64,000 nt of DNA from Palsa-504 sp963818225 (lineage in GTDB: Bacteria; Actinomycetota; Actinomycetes; Streptosporangiales; Streptosporangiaceae), in the NCBI GenBank assembly GCA_963818225.1, contig CAWFRO010000013.1, positions 340,740 to 404,739 of the forward strand. Direction: 5' to 3'. Position 1 is the stretch's first letter. Each line of letters opens with the position of its first letter. Both the position numbers and the translations under genes were made by a program. Positions 1 to 9,938 of the stretch are shown here, in pieces. The notes beneath the pieces are model-generated. The model saw only the letters and a program-made list of their open reading frames with translations, was not told the origin of the DNA and did no database searches.

Positions 1-2
1 CC

Positions 3-1469
<1,467 letters not shown>

Positions 1470-1474
1470 CGCCG

Positions 1475-2221
1475 ATGAACACGCTGCTGCTGCTCCTGCT
1501 CGACTCGCGGGCCCCGGCCGGTGCGCACCACCACTCCGGCGGGATGGAGGCGGCGATCGGAACCGGCCTGGTCACCGGGCTGGCCGGCCTGGAGGACTTC
1601 TGCCAGGCCAAGCTCCGTACGTCGGCCCGGGTCACGGCCGCGTTCGCCGCCGCCGCCTGCCGGCTTCAGTCGCAGTGCGCCGAACGAGCCGTGGCGTCCG
1701 CGCCGGATCAATGGCGGGTGTGCCCCGAACGAGCCGTGGCCTCGGCCGCAGATCAATGGCGGCTGCTGGACGCCGAGTTCGAGGCGCGCACGCCGTCCGA
1801 GGCGATGCGCACCGCGTCCCGTCAGGTGGGCCGGGCGCTGGTACGCCTGCTCCGTTCGGTACTTCCTGAGGCAGATCCGGTGACGCCGTGGACCCTGGGC
1901 GCGGGATCGGCGCCGCATCACCCGCTCGTGCTGGGGGCCGGCGTGGCCCTGGCGGGCGGGACACCCGACCTGGCCGCCCGGGCCGCGGCGCTGGCCGCGT
2001 GCGCCGGGCCGGCCAGCGCGGCGGTGCGGCTGCTGGGCCTGGACCCATTCGCCGTGCAGGCCATGCTGGCCCGGCTGGCGCCGGGCGTCGATGAGTGCGC
2101 GGCCGACGCCGCGGCGGCCGCGGCGGGGCCGGCGTCCTTGCTGCCCGCCGACGCGGCGCCGGCCCTAGACCTGCTGGCCGACTACCATCTCACCGCGGAG
2201 GTGCGTCTGTTTGCATCCTGA
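1475..2221 (+). CDS. ureF: Urease accessory protein UreF
   Basis: Accessory protein that bridges UreD-bound apo-urease and the UreG GTPase during nickel insertion. The N terminus (LLLLLLDSRAPAGAHHHSGG) is typical of the family, and 248 aa is near the usual 220-230. The excess comes mainly from an in-frame duplication of a 15-residue unit (CAERAVASAPDQWRV, then CPERAVASAADQWRL) just before the LDAEFEARTPS segment. The ATG at 1475 lies 5 bp after the ureC stop, and the 3' end overlaps ureG by 11 bp, indicating translational coupling. Confidence 0.93.
   Translation: MNTLLLLLLDSRAPAGAHHHSGGMEAAIGTGLVTGLAGLEDFCQAKLRTSARVTAAFAAAACRLQSQCAERAVASAPDQWRVCPERAVASAADQWRLLDAEFEARTPSEAMRTASRQVGRALVRLLRSVLPEADPVTPWTLGAGSAPHHPLVLGAGVALAGGTPDLAARAAALAACAGPASAAVRLLGLDPFAVQAMLARLAPGVDECAADAAAAAAGPASLLPADAAPALDLLADYHLTAEVRLFAS
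1681..1770 (+). repeat. 45-bp in-frame tandem duplication in ureF
   Basis: Two 45-bp units (1681-1725 and 1726-1770) share the landmarks CGAACGAGCCGTGGC and ATCAATGGCGG. They encode two near-identical 15-residue blocks. Confidence 0.85.
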
Positions 2222-2879
2222 CCACCAACACCAGCACGCCGACGAGGCGCCCGGTGGGCCCGCCGGCGCGCGGGTACCGAGGATCGGCATCGGCGGACCG
2301 GTCGGCAGCGGCAAGACCGCGCTGGTCGCGGCGCTATGCCGAGCCCTGGCCGGCGAGCTGGCCATCGGCGTCGTCACCAACGACATCTACACCACCGAGG
2401 ACGCCGACTTCCTGCGGCGGGCCGGGGTGCTGCCCGACGCCCGCATCCGCGCCGTGCAGACCGGCGCCTGCCCGCACACCGCCATCCGGGACGACATCAG
2501 CGCCAACCTGGACGCCGTCGAGCAGCTCGAGGCTGATTTTCCCGGCCTCGAGCTGATCCTGGTCGAGAGCGGCGGCGACAACCTGACCGCGACCTTCTCC
2601 TACGGGCTGGTACACCGCCAGATCTTCGTGATCGACGTGGCCGCCGGGGATAAGGTCCCGCGCAAGGGCGGTCCCGGCATCACCCGCTCCGACCTGCTGG
2701 TGATCAACAAGACCGACCTGGCCCCGCTGGTCGGCGCGGACCTGGCCGTCATGGCGCGCGACGCCGCGGCGGCGCGCGGCGACCGGCTCACGCTGTTCAC
2801 GTCGCTGGCGGCCGACCCGGCGGCCGCGGACGTCGCCGCCTGGGTGCGCTCGGTGCGTTCCGCCGTCGCGGGTTCGTGA
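2211..2879 (+). CDS. ureG: Urease accessory GTPase UreG
   Basis: SIMIBI-class GTPase that powers nickel delivery to urease. It has the P-loop GGPVGSGKT near residues 28-36, the metal-binding CPH motif in GACPHTAIRDD, the ESGGDNLTATFS segment and the NKTD guanine-specificity motif. The short N-terminal extension HPDHQHQH is a typical nickel-binding histidine cluster. The TTG at 2211 is chosen because it is in frame, keeps the histidine cluster and overlaps the ureF stop; no better ATG or GTG is seen. The 3' end overlaps ureD by 4 bp. Confidence 0.96.
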   Translation: MHPDHQHQHADEAPGGPAGARVPRIGIGGPVGSGKTALVAALCRALAGELAIGVVTNDIYTTEDADFLRRAGVLPDARIRAVQTGACPHTAIRDDISANLDAVEQLEADFPGLELILVESGGDNLTATFSYGLVHRQIFVIDVAAGDKVPRKGGPGITRSDLLVINKTDLAPLVGADLAVMARDAAAARGDRLTLFTSLAADPAAADVAAWVRSVRSAVAGS

Positions 2880-3601
2880 TCGCCCGCACGACGGCGGTCG
2901 TCGAGCCGGATGGCGTGCTCGGCACGCTGTCCTGCGAGCCGCCGCTGACGCTGCGGCAGGTGCACGGCGAGGCCCGCGGCCGGTGTGAGCTGCGCCTGAT
3001 CGGGACCGCGGCGGGCCCGCTGGCGGGCGATGACCTGTCGCTCACGCTGCGGCTGCGGCCCGGTGCCCGGGCCGCGCTGCGCGCCACCGGGGCCAGCCTG
3101 GCCCAGGGCCGGGGCGGCCGCGGGGCGGCGAGGCTGTCGATCCGGGCCGAGCTGGGCGCCCGCGCCTCGCTCGTGGCCGACCCGGGCGCGCTGGTCGTCT
3201 GCGCCGGCAGCCGGGTGGACGTGCGGCTCGAGCTGGCCCTGGACGCCGGGGCAGCGGTGCAGTGGCGGGAGCTGGTCGTGCTGGGCCGCACCGGGGAACC
3301 GCCCGGGCGGGCCACGCTGCGCTGGGACGTGACCCGGCTCGGCCGGCCGGTGCTGCGCCAGCTCACCGACCTGTCCCAGGCGGCGGCCCCGCTCACCGGG
3401 GGCCGGCGGGTGCTGGCCTGCGCGCTGATTTCCGATCCGGGTGTGGCGGCCCGCACCCTGGTCGCCTCCCCGGTCGCGGTCGCGCAGCGGGTCGACGAGC
3501 ACACGCTGCTGGCCACCGTGCTGGATGACGATGCGGCCCGCGCGGCCCGCCAGCTCGACGCGCTGTGCGCCCGGGCCGTGGGCGGCCCGCCGCGTCCTTA
3601 A
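2876..3601 (+). CDS. ureD: Urease accessory protein UreD (UreH)
   Basis: Scaffold protein that binds apo-urease and recruits UreF and UreG. At 241 aa it is short but within range for actinobacterial UreD. The family pattern is seen in LTLRQVHGEARGRCELRLIG, the ADPGALVVCAGSR strand and the VQWRELVVLGRTGE segment. It starts at GTG 2876, overlapping the ureG stop, and is the last accessory gene of the operon. Because UreD sequences diverge strongly, the position in the operon supports the call as much as the sequence does. Confidence 0.9.
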   Translation: MIARTTAVVEPDGVLGTLSCEPPLTLRQVHGEARGRCELRLIGTAAGPLAGDDLSLTLRLRPGARAALRATGASLAQGRGGRGAARLSIRAELGARASLVADPGALVVCAGSRVDVRLELALDAGAAVQWRELVVLGRTGEPPGRATLRWDVTRLGRPVLRQLTDLSQAAAPLTGGRRVLACALISDPGVAARTLVASPVAVAQRVDEHTLLATVLDDDAARAARQLDALCARAVGGPPRP

Positions 3602-4375
3602 ATGGTTCGCTTGGGGAGCCGGGGCTGGCCTAGCGTGGTGGGCGTGCTGGACCGGGGGCAGCTGGCGGAGTTCGCGCAGCAGGGGTTTCTGCTGCTGCGC
3701 GAGGTCGTCCCGCCGGAGGCGGTCGCCGCGGCGACGCGGGCTATCGACGGGCTGATCTCGCGCGAGCCGCCTGGATCTGAGGTGCGGGGGCCGTACAACT
3801 ACTTCCCCGAGGCGGCGGCGGCGCCGGAGTTGGCCGCGCTGCTGGCGGGCAGCCCGGCGTTCGGCCTGGCCGAGTCGCTGACCGGACCCGGGACGCTGGA
3901 CGTGCCCGGGCAGATCCAGGTGGCGCTGAACATCCCGCCGTTTCCGCACCGGCCCGGCCTGCCCCACATCGACGGCTTCCCGCCCGAGCCGGACGGGCGT
4001 CCGGGGACGTTCACCCTGCTGGCCGGGGTGCTGATGTCCGGCCAGCAGGACCGGGACGCCGGGAACCTGTGGGTGTGGCCCGGCACCCACCTGGCCCACG
4101 CCGCCTACTTCCGCGCCCGCGGGCCGGACGCGTTCTTCGCCGCGGGCGGCTACCCGCCCATCCGGCTGCCCGAGCCGGAGCAGGTCACCGGCGGGCCAGG
4201 TGACCTGCTGCTCGCCCACTACCTGCTGGGCCACAACATCGGCGGCAACACCTCACCTGCGGTGCGGCGCGCCGCCTACTTCCGGGTCAAGCGGGCCGGG
4301 CACGACCAGCGGTGGCGCGAGTTCCTCACCGACCCGTGGCTGGAGTACCGGCCGGTCCGGGACGCGGCGGGCTGA
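3602..4375 (+). CDS. Phytanoyl-CoA dioxygenase (PhyH) family protein
   Basis: Probable Fe(II)/2-oxoglutarate-dependent oxygenase. The HxD iron motif is seen in PHIDGF (H about 122, D about 124), with candidate distal histidines in LAHYLLGHN (206 and 211). The substrate is unknown; the family hydroxylates lipids and small metabolites. The ATG directly follows the ureD stop, but in-frame GTG codons at 3635, 3638 and 3644 are equally likely starts because similarity appears to begin at LDRGQLAEFAQQGFLLLR. It is probably co-transcribed with the urease genes, although a functional link is not obvious. Confidence 0.8.
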   Translation: MVRLGSRGWPSVVGVLDRGQLAEFAQQGFLLLREVVPPEAVAAATRAIDGLISREPPGSEVRGPYNYFPEAAAAPELAALLAGSPAFGLAESLTGPGTLDVPGQIQVALNIPPFPHRPGLPHIDGFPPEPDGRPGTFTLLAGVLMSGQQDRDAGNLWVWPGTHLAHAAYFRARGPDAFFAAGGYPPIRLPEPEQVTGGPGDLLLAHYLLGHNIGGNTSPAVRRAAYFRVKRAGHDQRWREFLTDPWLEYRPVRDAAG

Positions 4376-4409
4376 CCGGGCGGTTCGCCTGGCGCTCCGG
4401 GGGAATATC

Positions 4410-4443
4410 TTGCTCAGCCGGTTAATTGTTTGCTATAAAGCAA
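4410..4443 (+). promoter_or_regulatory. Promoter with overlapping operator upstream of the DHA2 exporter
   Basis: TTGCTC (4410-4415) and TATAAA (4434-4439) are separated by 18 bp in an unusually AT-rich gap. An inverted repeat TTGCT-ATAA-AGCAA (4430-4443) covers the -10 box, which is a layout expected for a MarR- or TetR-type repressor. No such regulator gene lies next to it. Confidence 0.5.
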
Positions 4444-4514
4444 CTAATTTGCATAAGCGAGACCGGAGTCAGCCGCGGAGCCGTGCCGCACCGGGCTTCT
4501 CGCCGGGAGGGAAC

Positions 4515-6263
4515 GTGGTGACCGCTTCACCTCAGTCGCACGTCGGGCCGCACTACAAGTGGATCGCCCTGTCCAACACGACGCTGGGCGTGCTGATGGC
4601 CACCATCAACTCGTCCATCCTGCTGATCGCCCTGCCCGACATCTTCCGCGGCATCGGGGTCAACCCGCTGCAGCCGGGGAACACCACCCTGCTGCTGTGG
4701 CTGATCATGGGCTACCTGGTGGTCACCGCGGTGCTGGTGGTCAGCTTCGGCCGGCTGGGCGACATGTTCGGCCGGGTCCGGATGTTCAACCTCGGGTTCG
4801 CGATCTTCGCCTTGTTCTCCGTGGCGCTGTCGGTTACCTGGCTGCAGGGCACGCCCGCGGCCTGGTGGCTGATCGGGATGCGGATCCTGCAGGGCATCGG
4901 CGGGGCGATGATCCTGGCCAACTCCAGCGCGATCCTCACCGACGCGTTCCCGTCCAACGAGCGCGGGCTGGCGCTCGGGCTGAACCAGGTGGCCGGCATC
5001 GCCGGCTCGTTCATCGGGCTGGTGCTCGGCGGCCTGCTCGCCCCGATCAGCTGGCGCCTGGTCTTCCTGGTCTCGGTGCCGTTCGGCGTCATGGGCACGA
5101 TCTGGTCCTACCTCAAGCTGAAGGAGCTTGGCGTCCGCAAGCCGGCCAAACTCGACTGGTGGGGCAACGTGACCTTCGCCGTAGGCCTGATCGCGGTCCT
5201 GGTCGGCATCACCTACGGCATCCAGCCCTACGGCGGGCACGTGATGGGCTGGACCAGCCCGGTGGTGCTCACGCTGATCTTCGGCGGCCTGGCCGTCCTG
5301 GCCCTGTTCTGCGTGATCGAGACCCGGGTGGCCGAGCCGATGTTCCAGCTCTCGCTGTTCAAGATCCGCCCGTTCACCGCCGGGAACGTGGCCAGCCTGC
5401 TGTCCGGCCTGGGCCGGGGCGGCCTGATGTTCATCCTGATCATCTGGCTGCAGGGCATCTACCTGCCGATCCACGGCTACAGCTTTGAGCGGACCCCGCT
5501 GTGGGCCGGCATCGCCATGCTCCCGCTCACCGTCGGCTTCCTGATCGCGGGGCCGACCTCCGGCTGGCTGTCCGACCGGTTCGGCGCCCGGCCGTTCGCC
5601 ACCGGCGGCATGGTTGTGGCCGCGCTCTCGTTCCTGCTGCTCGAGCTGCTGCCGGTGAACTTCCAGTACTGGCAGTTCGCCGTCATCCTGGCGCTGAACG
5701 GGATCGGCATGGGCTTGTTCGCCTCGCCCAACCGGGCCGGGATCATGAACAGCCTGCCACCGGAGCGCCGCGGCGTCGGCGCGGGCATGAGCTCGACGTT
5801 CCAGAACTCGGCCATGGTGCTGTCCATCGGCATCTTCTTCACGCTGATCATCCTCGGCCTGGCCTCGACGCTGCCCGCCGCCCTCAGCCACGGCCTGGTC
5901 GCGCAGGGCGTGTCGTCGGCCGACGCGGCCCGGCTGGCCGCGCTGCCGCCGGTGTCGATCATGTTCGCCTCGCTGCTCGGCTACAACCCGATCCAGATGC
6001 TGCTCGGGTCCGCCCTGGCCAAGCTGCCGCCCAGCCACGCCGCCTACCTCACCGGGCACACGTTCTTCCCGTCGCTCATCTCGGCGTCGTTCCAGCACGG
6101 CCTGGACATCGCGTTCGACTTCGCCATCGCGTGCTGCCTGGTCGCGGCGCTGGCCTCGCTGCTGCGGGGCGGCCGGTACGTGTACGACGAGCACGGCGCC
6201 GTCGTCCGGCAGGACTCCCCGGAGCAAGACACCCCGGAGCACGAGGAACTGGTCAGGCCGTAA
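4515..6263 (+). CDS. DHA2-family MFS drug:H+ antiporter
   Basis: Membrane exporter of the 14-helix EmrB/QacA type, 582 aa from GTG 4515 (GTG 4518 is an alternative). A GGGAGGGA ribosome-binding site lies just before the start. The family signature between helices 2 and 3 is seen in FGRLGDMFGRVRMF, and RILQGIGGAMILANS and the motif-C region GLNQVAGIAGSFIGL follow. The long open frame upstream of 4515 is antisense-like read-through of the PhyH gene and is not included. Substrate unknown. The promoter before it carries a palindrome, so expression is probably inducible. Confidence 0.9.
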   Translation: MVTASPQSHVGPHYKWIALSNTTLGVLMATINSSILLIALPDIFRGIGVNPLQPGNTTLLLWLIMGYLVVTAVLVVSFGRLGDMFGRVRMFNLGFAIFALFSVALSVTWLQGTPAAWWLIGMRILQGIGGAMILANSSAILTDAFPSNERGLALGLNQVAGIAGSFIGLVLGGLLAPISWRLVFLVSVPFGVMGTIWSYLKLKELGVRKPAKLDWWGNVTFAVGLIAVLVGITYGIQPYGGHVMGWTSPVVLTLIFGGLAVLALFCVIETRVAEPMFQLSLFKIRPFTAGNVASLLSGLGRGGLMFILIIWLQGIYLPIHGYSFERTPLWAGIAMLPLTVGFLIAGPTSGWLSDRFGARPFATGGMVVAALSFLLLELLPVNFQYWQFAVILALNGIGMGLFASPNRAGIMNSLPPERRGVGAGMSSTFQNSAMVLSIGIFFTLIILGLASTLPAALSHGLVAQGVSSADAARLAALPPVSIMFASLLGYNPIQMLLGSALAKLPPSHAAYLTGHTFFPSLISASFQHGLDIAFDFAIACCLVAALASLLRGGRYVYDEHGAVVRQDSPEQDTPEHEELVRP

Positions 6264-6283
6264 CCACCCGGGGGTCGCGGTCA

Positions 6284-6619
6284 TCAGGCGCGCCGCGGGC
6301 TGAAGAAGATCACCGCGACGCCGACCGCGACCACCGCGGCGCCCAGCCAGTCGAACCTGTCCGGGCGGCGGCCGTCGAACCCCCAGCCCCACAGCAGGCT
6401 CATGATCACGAAAACGCCGCCGTAGGCGGCGTACACCCGGCCGAAGTCGGCGGTGGGCTGCAGGGTCGGGATGACCCCGTACCCGACCAGGATGATCGCG
6501 CCCGCCAGGCCGGCCGGCCAGGACGCGCCCTCACGCAGCCACCGCCAGATCAGGTAGCCGCCGCCGATCTCAGCCAGGCCTGCGGCGACGAACAAGCCGA
6601 TGCTGCGGATGACATTCAT
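6284..6619 (-). CDS. YnfA/UPF0060 family small membrane protein
   Basis: A 111-aa protein with four hydrophobic helices. It shows the family pattern AGLAEIGGGYLIW near the N terminus, YGVIPTLQPTADFGRVYAAYGGVF cores in the middle (quoted in part: PTADFGRVYAAYGG) and a WGWGFDGRRPDRFDWLG loop. The UPF0060 family resembles small multidrug resistance transporters, but its role is not settled. It is convergent with the exporter, 20 bp apart. Confidence 0.93.
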   Translation of the reverse strand: MNVIRSIGLFVAAGLAEIGGGYLIWRWLREGASWPAGLAGAIILVGYGVIPTLQPTADFGRVYAAYGGVFVIMSLLWGWGFDGRRPDRFDWLGAAVVAVGVAVIFFSPRRA

Positions 6620-6809
6620 GGCCCGACCCTAACGTCCGGCCGGGTGCCGGGCACCGCGGCCGGTTTGCCCCGCGGGCCCGCAGGGCACTGAACTTCATAC
6701 CCGCAACCGGCCTGGTCTCGGCCGACCGCACCGTGCTCGAGGCCTGTACCATTGCGGATGAAGACGCCCTAATCGGCAGCATGTAGTCCCTGCGTGGAGG
6801 TCGCACCTC

Positions 6810-7466
6810 TTGGCGAGCATGGCCCACCGCGTGGTAACGGGCCTCGTTGGGGGATGCGCGATCCTGCTCGGGGTCACCCTGTCCGGATGCGCGGCGCCGC
6901 AGTACACGTACGTGGCGAATTCCAGTGAGAGCACCTACTTCAAGGTCCCGGAAAACTGGCACCAGATCGGGGCATCGGCGCTTAACCACGCGATGCAGGA
7001 AGATCTCGGCGGCTCAGCCGGATGGTCGGTCGCGTACGAGGCCGGCGGCGACCCCACGGCCAACGATTTCCTGTCTTTCGGCGACGCTCACCCGTTCGTG
7101 TTCGCCGAGATCGGCACGCTCAGCTCGACTGCCAGCCAGGCGCTGTCCTACGACAGCCTGCGGGATTTTCTCCTGCCCGTCACGTCGACCGCCAGGCAGA
7201 ACGTCCCGCAGGGTTACCCGCTGACCAATTTCACGCAGAGCCGGGACCAGGTGCTCACGCTCGGCCAGGGCGTACACGGGGTGCGCGAGACCTTCAGCTA
7301 CACCCTTTCCGGCTCGACTGACACCTTTGATCAGGTCGCGCTCACGAACGCCGACCAGACCACCGTCTATTTCCTCCTGCTGCACTGCACCACCAGCTGT
7401 TACAACAGCGACCAGACCGAGATCAACCAAGTGATGTCGTCGTTCACCGTCAGGAGCTCGTCATGA
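6810..7466 (+). CDS. Secreted lipoprotein, function unknown, coupled to an FtsH-like protease
   Basis: A 218-aa protein with a hydrophobic N-terminal segment ending in the lipobox LSGC, so it is predicted to be lipid-anchored on the outer face of the membrane. The body has no family I recognise; two cysteines near the C terminus (LLHCTTSCYN) could form a disulfide. TTG 6810 is preferred because GGAGG lies 9 nt upstream; ATG 6819 is the alternative. Its stop overlaps the ATG of the FtsH-like gene (ATGA), so both proteins are very likely made together and may act on the same substrate across the membrane. Confidence 0.8.
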   Translation: MASMAHRVVTGLVGGCAILLGVTLSGCAAPQYTYVANSSESTYFKVPENWHQIGASALNHAMQEDLGGSAGWSVAYEAGGDPTANDFLSFGDAHPFVFAEIGTLSSTASQALSYDSLRDFLLPVTSTARQNVPQGYPLTNFTQSRDQVLTLGQGVHGVRETFSYTLSGSTDTFDQVALTNADQTTVYFLLLHCTTSCYNSDQTEINQVMSSFTVRSSS

Positions 7467-9886
7467 TTGAGGCTCGCACCGCCACCGGAATGCCGCCTGG
7501 CGGGCGGCCGCGGGACGAGGACCGGCAGACCCGCAAACGGCTGCCCTTGTGGGACCGGATCAAGTTCCTGATCCTGCTGGTGGCGATCTGGTTCATCCTG
7601 GTCTGGTCGGTGATGGCCGACAATCCCCTGGTGGGGTTCTCGGACGCGGTGAAGATCGAGCTCCACACGGGCTGGTGGGTGTTCGTCCTGTTCGGCCTGG
7701 AGGTGATCCGTCAGCTCCACTTCCTGATCAGCGAGCACTCGGCGGCCTACCACCGGTTCTGGACCGTGGCGGTCTTCGGCGGCTTCGACCGGGCCACTCA
7801 CCGCCGGATGTCGGACTGGACGAGGTTCCGCATCTCGCGGATCCTGGCCTGGGTGTTCTGGATCGCCGTGCTGGCCGTGGTGGTCGGCAAGGTCATCCAC
7901 ACCACCCCCGTCGTGGCCCTGTTGCGCCTGCCGCAGATCATCTGGCACGTCCTGCCGTTCGCGCTCCAGGTCGCGCTGACGCTGCTGTTCGTGGTCCTGC
8001 AGTTCGTCGCGCTCTTCTACTTCCTGTCCCGGGGCGGGGTGGACGTGTACTTCCCCGACGACATCAAGACCAGGTTCTCCGACGTCTGGGGCCAGGACCA
8101 CGTGCTCGAACGGGTCAAGGAAAACATCATCTTCCTGGAGAACCCCGAGCTGGTCGAGGAGAAGGGCGGCTACGTCCCCGGGGGCCTGCTGCTATGGGGA
8201 CCGCCGGGGACGGGCAAGACGCTGATGGCCGAGGCCGTCGCGGGCGAGACCGGGAAGCCCTACGTGTTCGTCGACCCCGGGGCGTTCATCAACATGTTCA
8301 TGGGCGTCGGCATCCTCAAGGTGAAATCTCTGTTCCGTAAGCTGCGGCGGCTCGCGCTGCGGTACGGCGGGGTGATCGTCTTCTTCGACGAGGCCGACTC
8401 GCTGGGCAACCGCGGCCAGCTGACCACCGGCGGGCCCGGCGGCGGCCCGGGGACGGCCTCCCCGGCGCCGTTCGCGTCCGCAGGCTGCCACGGATTCTCC
8501 TACCTGTCCACCGACACCCAGTGGCGGGTGCTCCAGCAGGCCATGGCCTCCGACCTGGTGGATGAGCCGGATACGCGGCGCAGCAAGCAGATGGTCGGCG
8601 GCATGATGAACGGCGGCGGCGGCGGCATGGGCACGCTGCAGGCGCTGCTCACCGAGCTGTCGGGGCTGAAGAAGCCGCGCGGCCTGGTCAACCGGTACGT
8701 GCGGCGGATCTTCGGGATGCGGCCCAAGCCGCCGCCCAAGTACCGGATCCTGGTCATGATGGCCACCAACATGCCGTCGGCGCTGGACGAGGCGCTGCTG
8801 CGCCCGGGCCGGATCGACCGCATCTACAAGGTCGGCTACCCCTCCAAGGAGGGCCGCATCCGCACCTACGAGGGGTACTTCGCCAAGGTCAAGCACGAGC
8901 TCACCGCCGAGCAGATGGACAAGCTGGCCACGATCACCCCGTACGCGACCGGCGCCACCATCAAGGACCTGGTCAACGAGTCGCTGATCACCGCGATCAG
9001 GAACGGCCACGACGTCATCACCTGGCCCGACGTGATCAGGGCCAAGCAGCTCAAGGAGCTCGGGCCGCCCGAGGACGTGGAGTACATCGAGCGCGAGCGG
9101 CACGCGGTCGCGGTCCATGAGGCCTGCCACGCACTGGTCGCCTACCGCACCCGGCAGCACATGGAAATCGACCTGGCCACGATCGAGAAGGGCGGCGACT
9201 ACCTCGGCATGGTGGCCAGCATCCCGCCCGAGGACCAGTTCACCAGGTGGCGCAGCGAGTACGAGACCGACATCCTGGTGTCGCTGGCCTCGCTGGCCGG
9301 CGAGCGGATGTTCTTCGAGGAGGACAGCTCCTCCGGCGTCTCGGGTGACCTGGAGTCCGCGACCACGGTCGCGTCGTTCATGGAGGGCTTCTGGGGCATG
9401 GGCACCACGGTGTCCTCGTACTCGACCGCCAAGCGGCTCGAGGTCGGCTCGCCCGGCGGCGGGCGCGGCGGCACCCTGAAGAAAGGCCAGGACCCCGAAG
9501 CCCAGGTCCGGAACGCGCTCGCGGACCGGATCGAGGACACGCTGGCCGCGCTGCTCCGCCAGGTCGAGGAGATCCTCAGGGAGAACCGCAAGCAGGTGCT
9601 GGCCCTCGCGCACGCGCTGGAGAAGTACAAGACGCTCAGCGGCGAGGATGTCCTCGCCGTGCTGGAGCACACGCGCGGCCCGCTGGTAGACGGCACGCCC
9701 TATGCGGATGAGTCGTTCATGACTGAGCTGGCCGACTACCACACGGCCGCGGCCCGCGCGCACCGCGAGCACAGCCAGGAGCAGCTCCACCTGCCGGTGG
9801 CGGCCAACGCGCAGCCCTGGTCGATGCCGGCGGCCATGGCCGAGCCGGACGGCCCGGGACTGAACGGGCACACCCCTGAGTCCTGA
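7463..9886 (+). CDS. FtsH-like membrane AAA+/M41 metalloprotease with enlarged ATPase domain
   Basis: An 807-aa membrane protease. Four hydrophobic segments lie at about residues 29-48, 65-85, 127-150 and 163-187, more than the two of standard FtsH. The AAA+ domain has Walker A GPPGTGKT (about 246-253), Walker B VIVFFDEAD (about 304-312) and the arginine-finger region LRPGRIDR (about 447-454). Between Walker B and the sensor-1 asparagine sits a glycine-rich, repeat-poor stretch of about 125 residues, far longer than the usual 40-50. The M41 zinc motif is HEACH (about 552-556), with the third ligand in SGDLESAT (about 628), so the protease looks active. It is not the housekeeping FtsH; a lipoprotein gene overlaps its start. 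Confidence 0.88.
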   Translation: MIEARTATGMPPGGRPRDEDRQTRKRLPLWDRIKFLILLVAIWFILVWSVMADNPLVGFSDAVKIELHTGWWVFVLFGLEVIRQLHFLISEHSAAYHRFWTVAVFGGFDRATHRRMSDWTRFRISRILAWVFWIAVLAVVVGKVIHTTPVVALLRLPQIIWHVLPFALQVALTLLFVVLQFVALFYFLSRGGVDVYFPDDIKTRFSDVWGQDHVLERVKENIIFLENPELVEEKGGYVPGGLLLWGPPGTGKTLMAEAVAGETGKPYVFVDPGAFINMFMGVGILKVKSLFRKLRRLALRYGGVIVFFDEADSLGNRGQLTTGGPGGGPGTASPAPFASAGCHGFSYLSTDTQWRVLQQAMASDLVDEPDTRRSKQMVGGMMNGGGGGMGTLQALLTELSGLKKPRGLVNRYVRRIFGMRPKPPPKYRILVMMATNMPSALDEALLRPGRIDRIYKVGYPSKEGRIRTYEGYFAKVKHELTAEQMDKLATITPYATGATIKDLVNESLITAIRNGHDVITWPDVIRAKQLKELGPPEDVEYIERERHAVAVHEACHALVAYRTRQHMEIDLATIEKGGDYLGMVASIPPEDQFTRWRSEYETDILVSLASLAGERMFFEEDSSSGVSGDLESATTVASFMEGFWGMGTTVSSYSTAKRLEVGSPGGGRGGTLKKGQDPEAQVRNALADRIEDTLAALLRQVEEILRENRKQVLALAHALEKYKTLSGEDVLAVLEHTRGPLVDGTPYADESFMTELADYHTAAARAHREHSQEQLHLPVAANAQPWSMPAAMAEPDGPGLNGHTPES

Positions 9887-9938
9887 CCCGGCACGGGCCG
9901 GCCGCGCGGCGACGCGTCCCCGGCGGCGGATCCGGCAG

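Noticed and set aside
4200..4514. Open frame extending the DHA2 exporter by 105 codons upstream
   Set aside because: It overlaps the PhyH gene in another frame, has unlikely composition, and a good ribosome-binding site and GTG lie at 4515.
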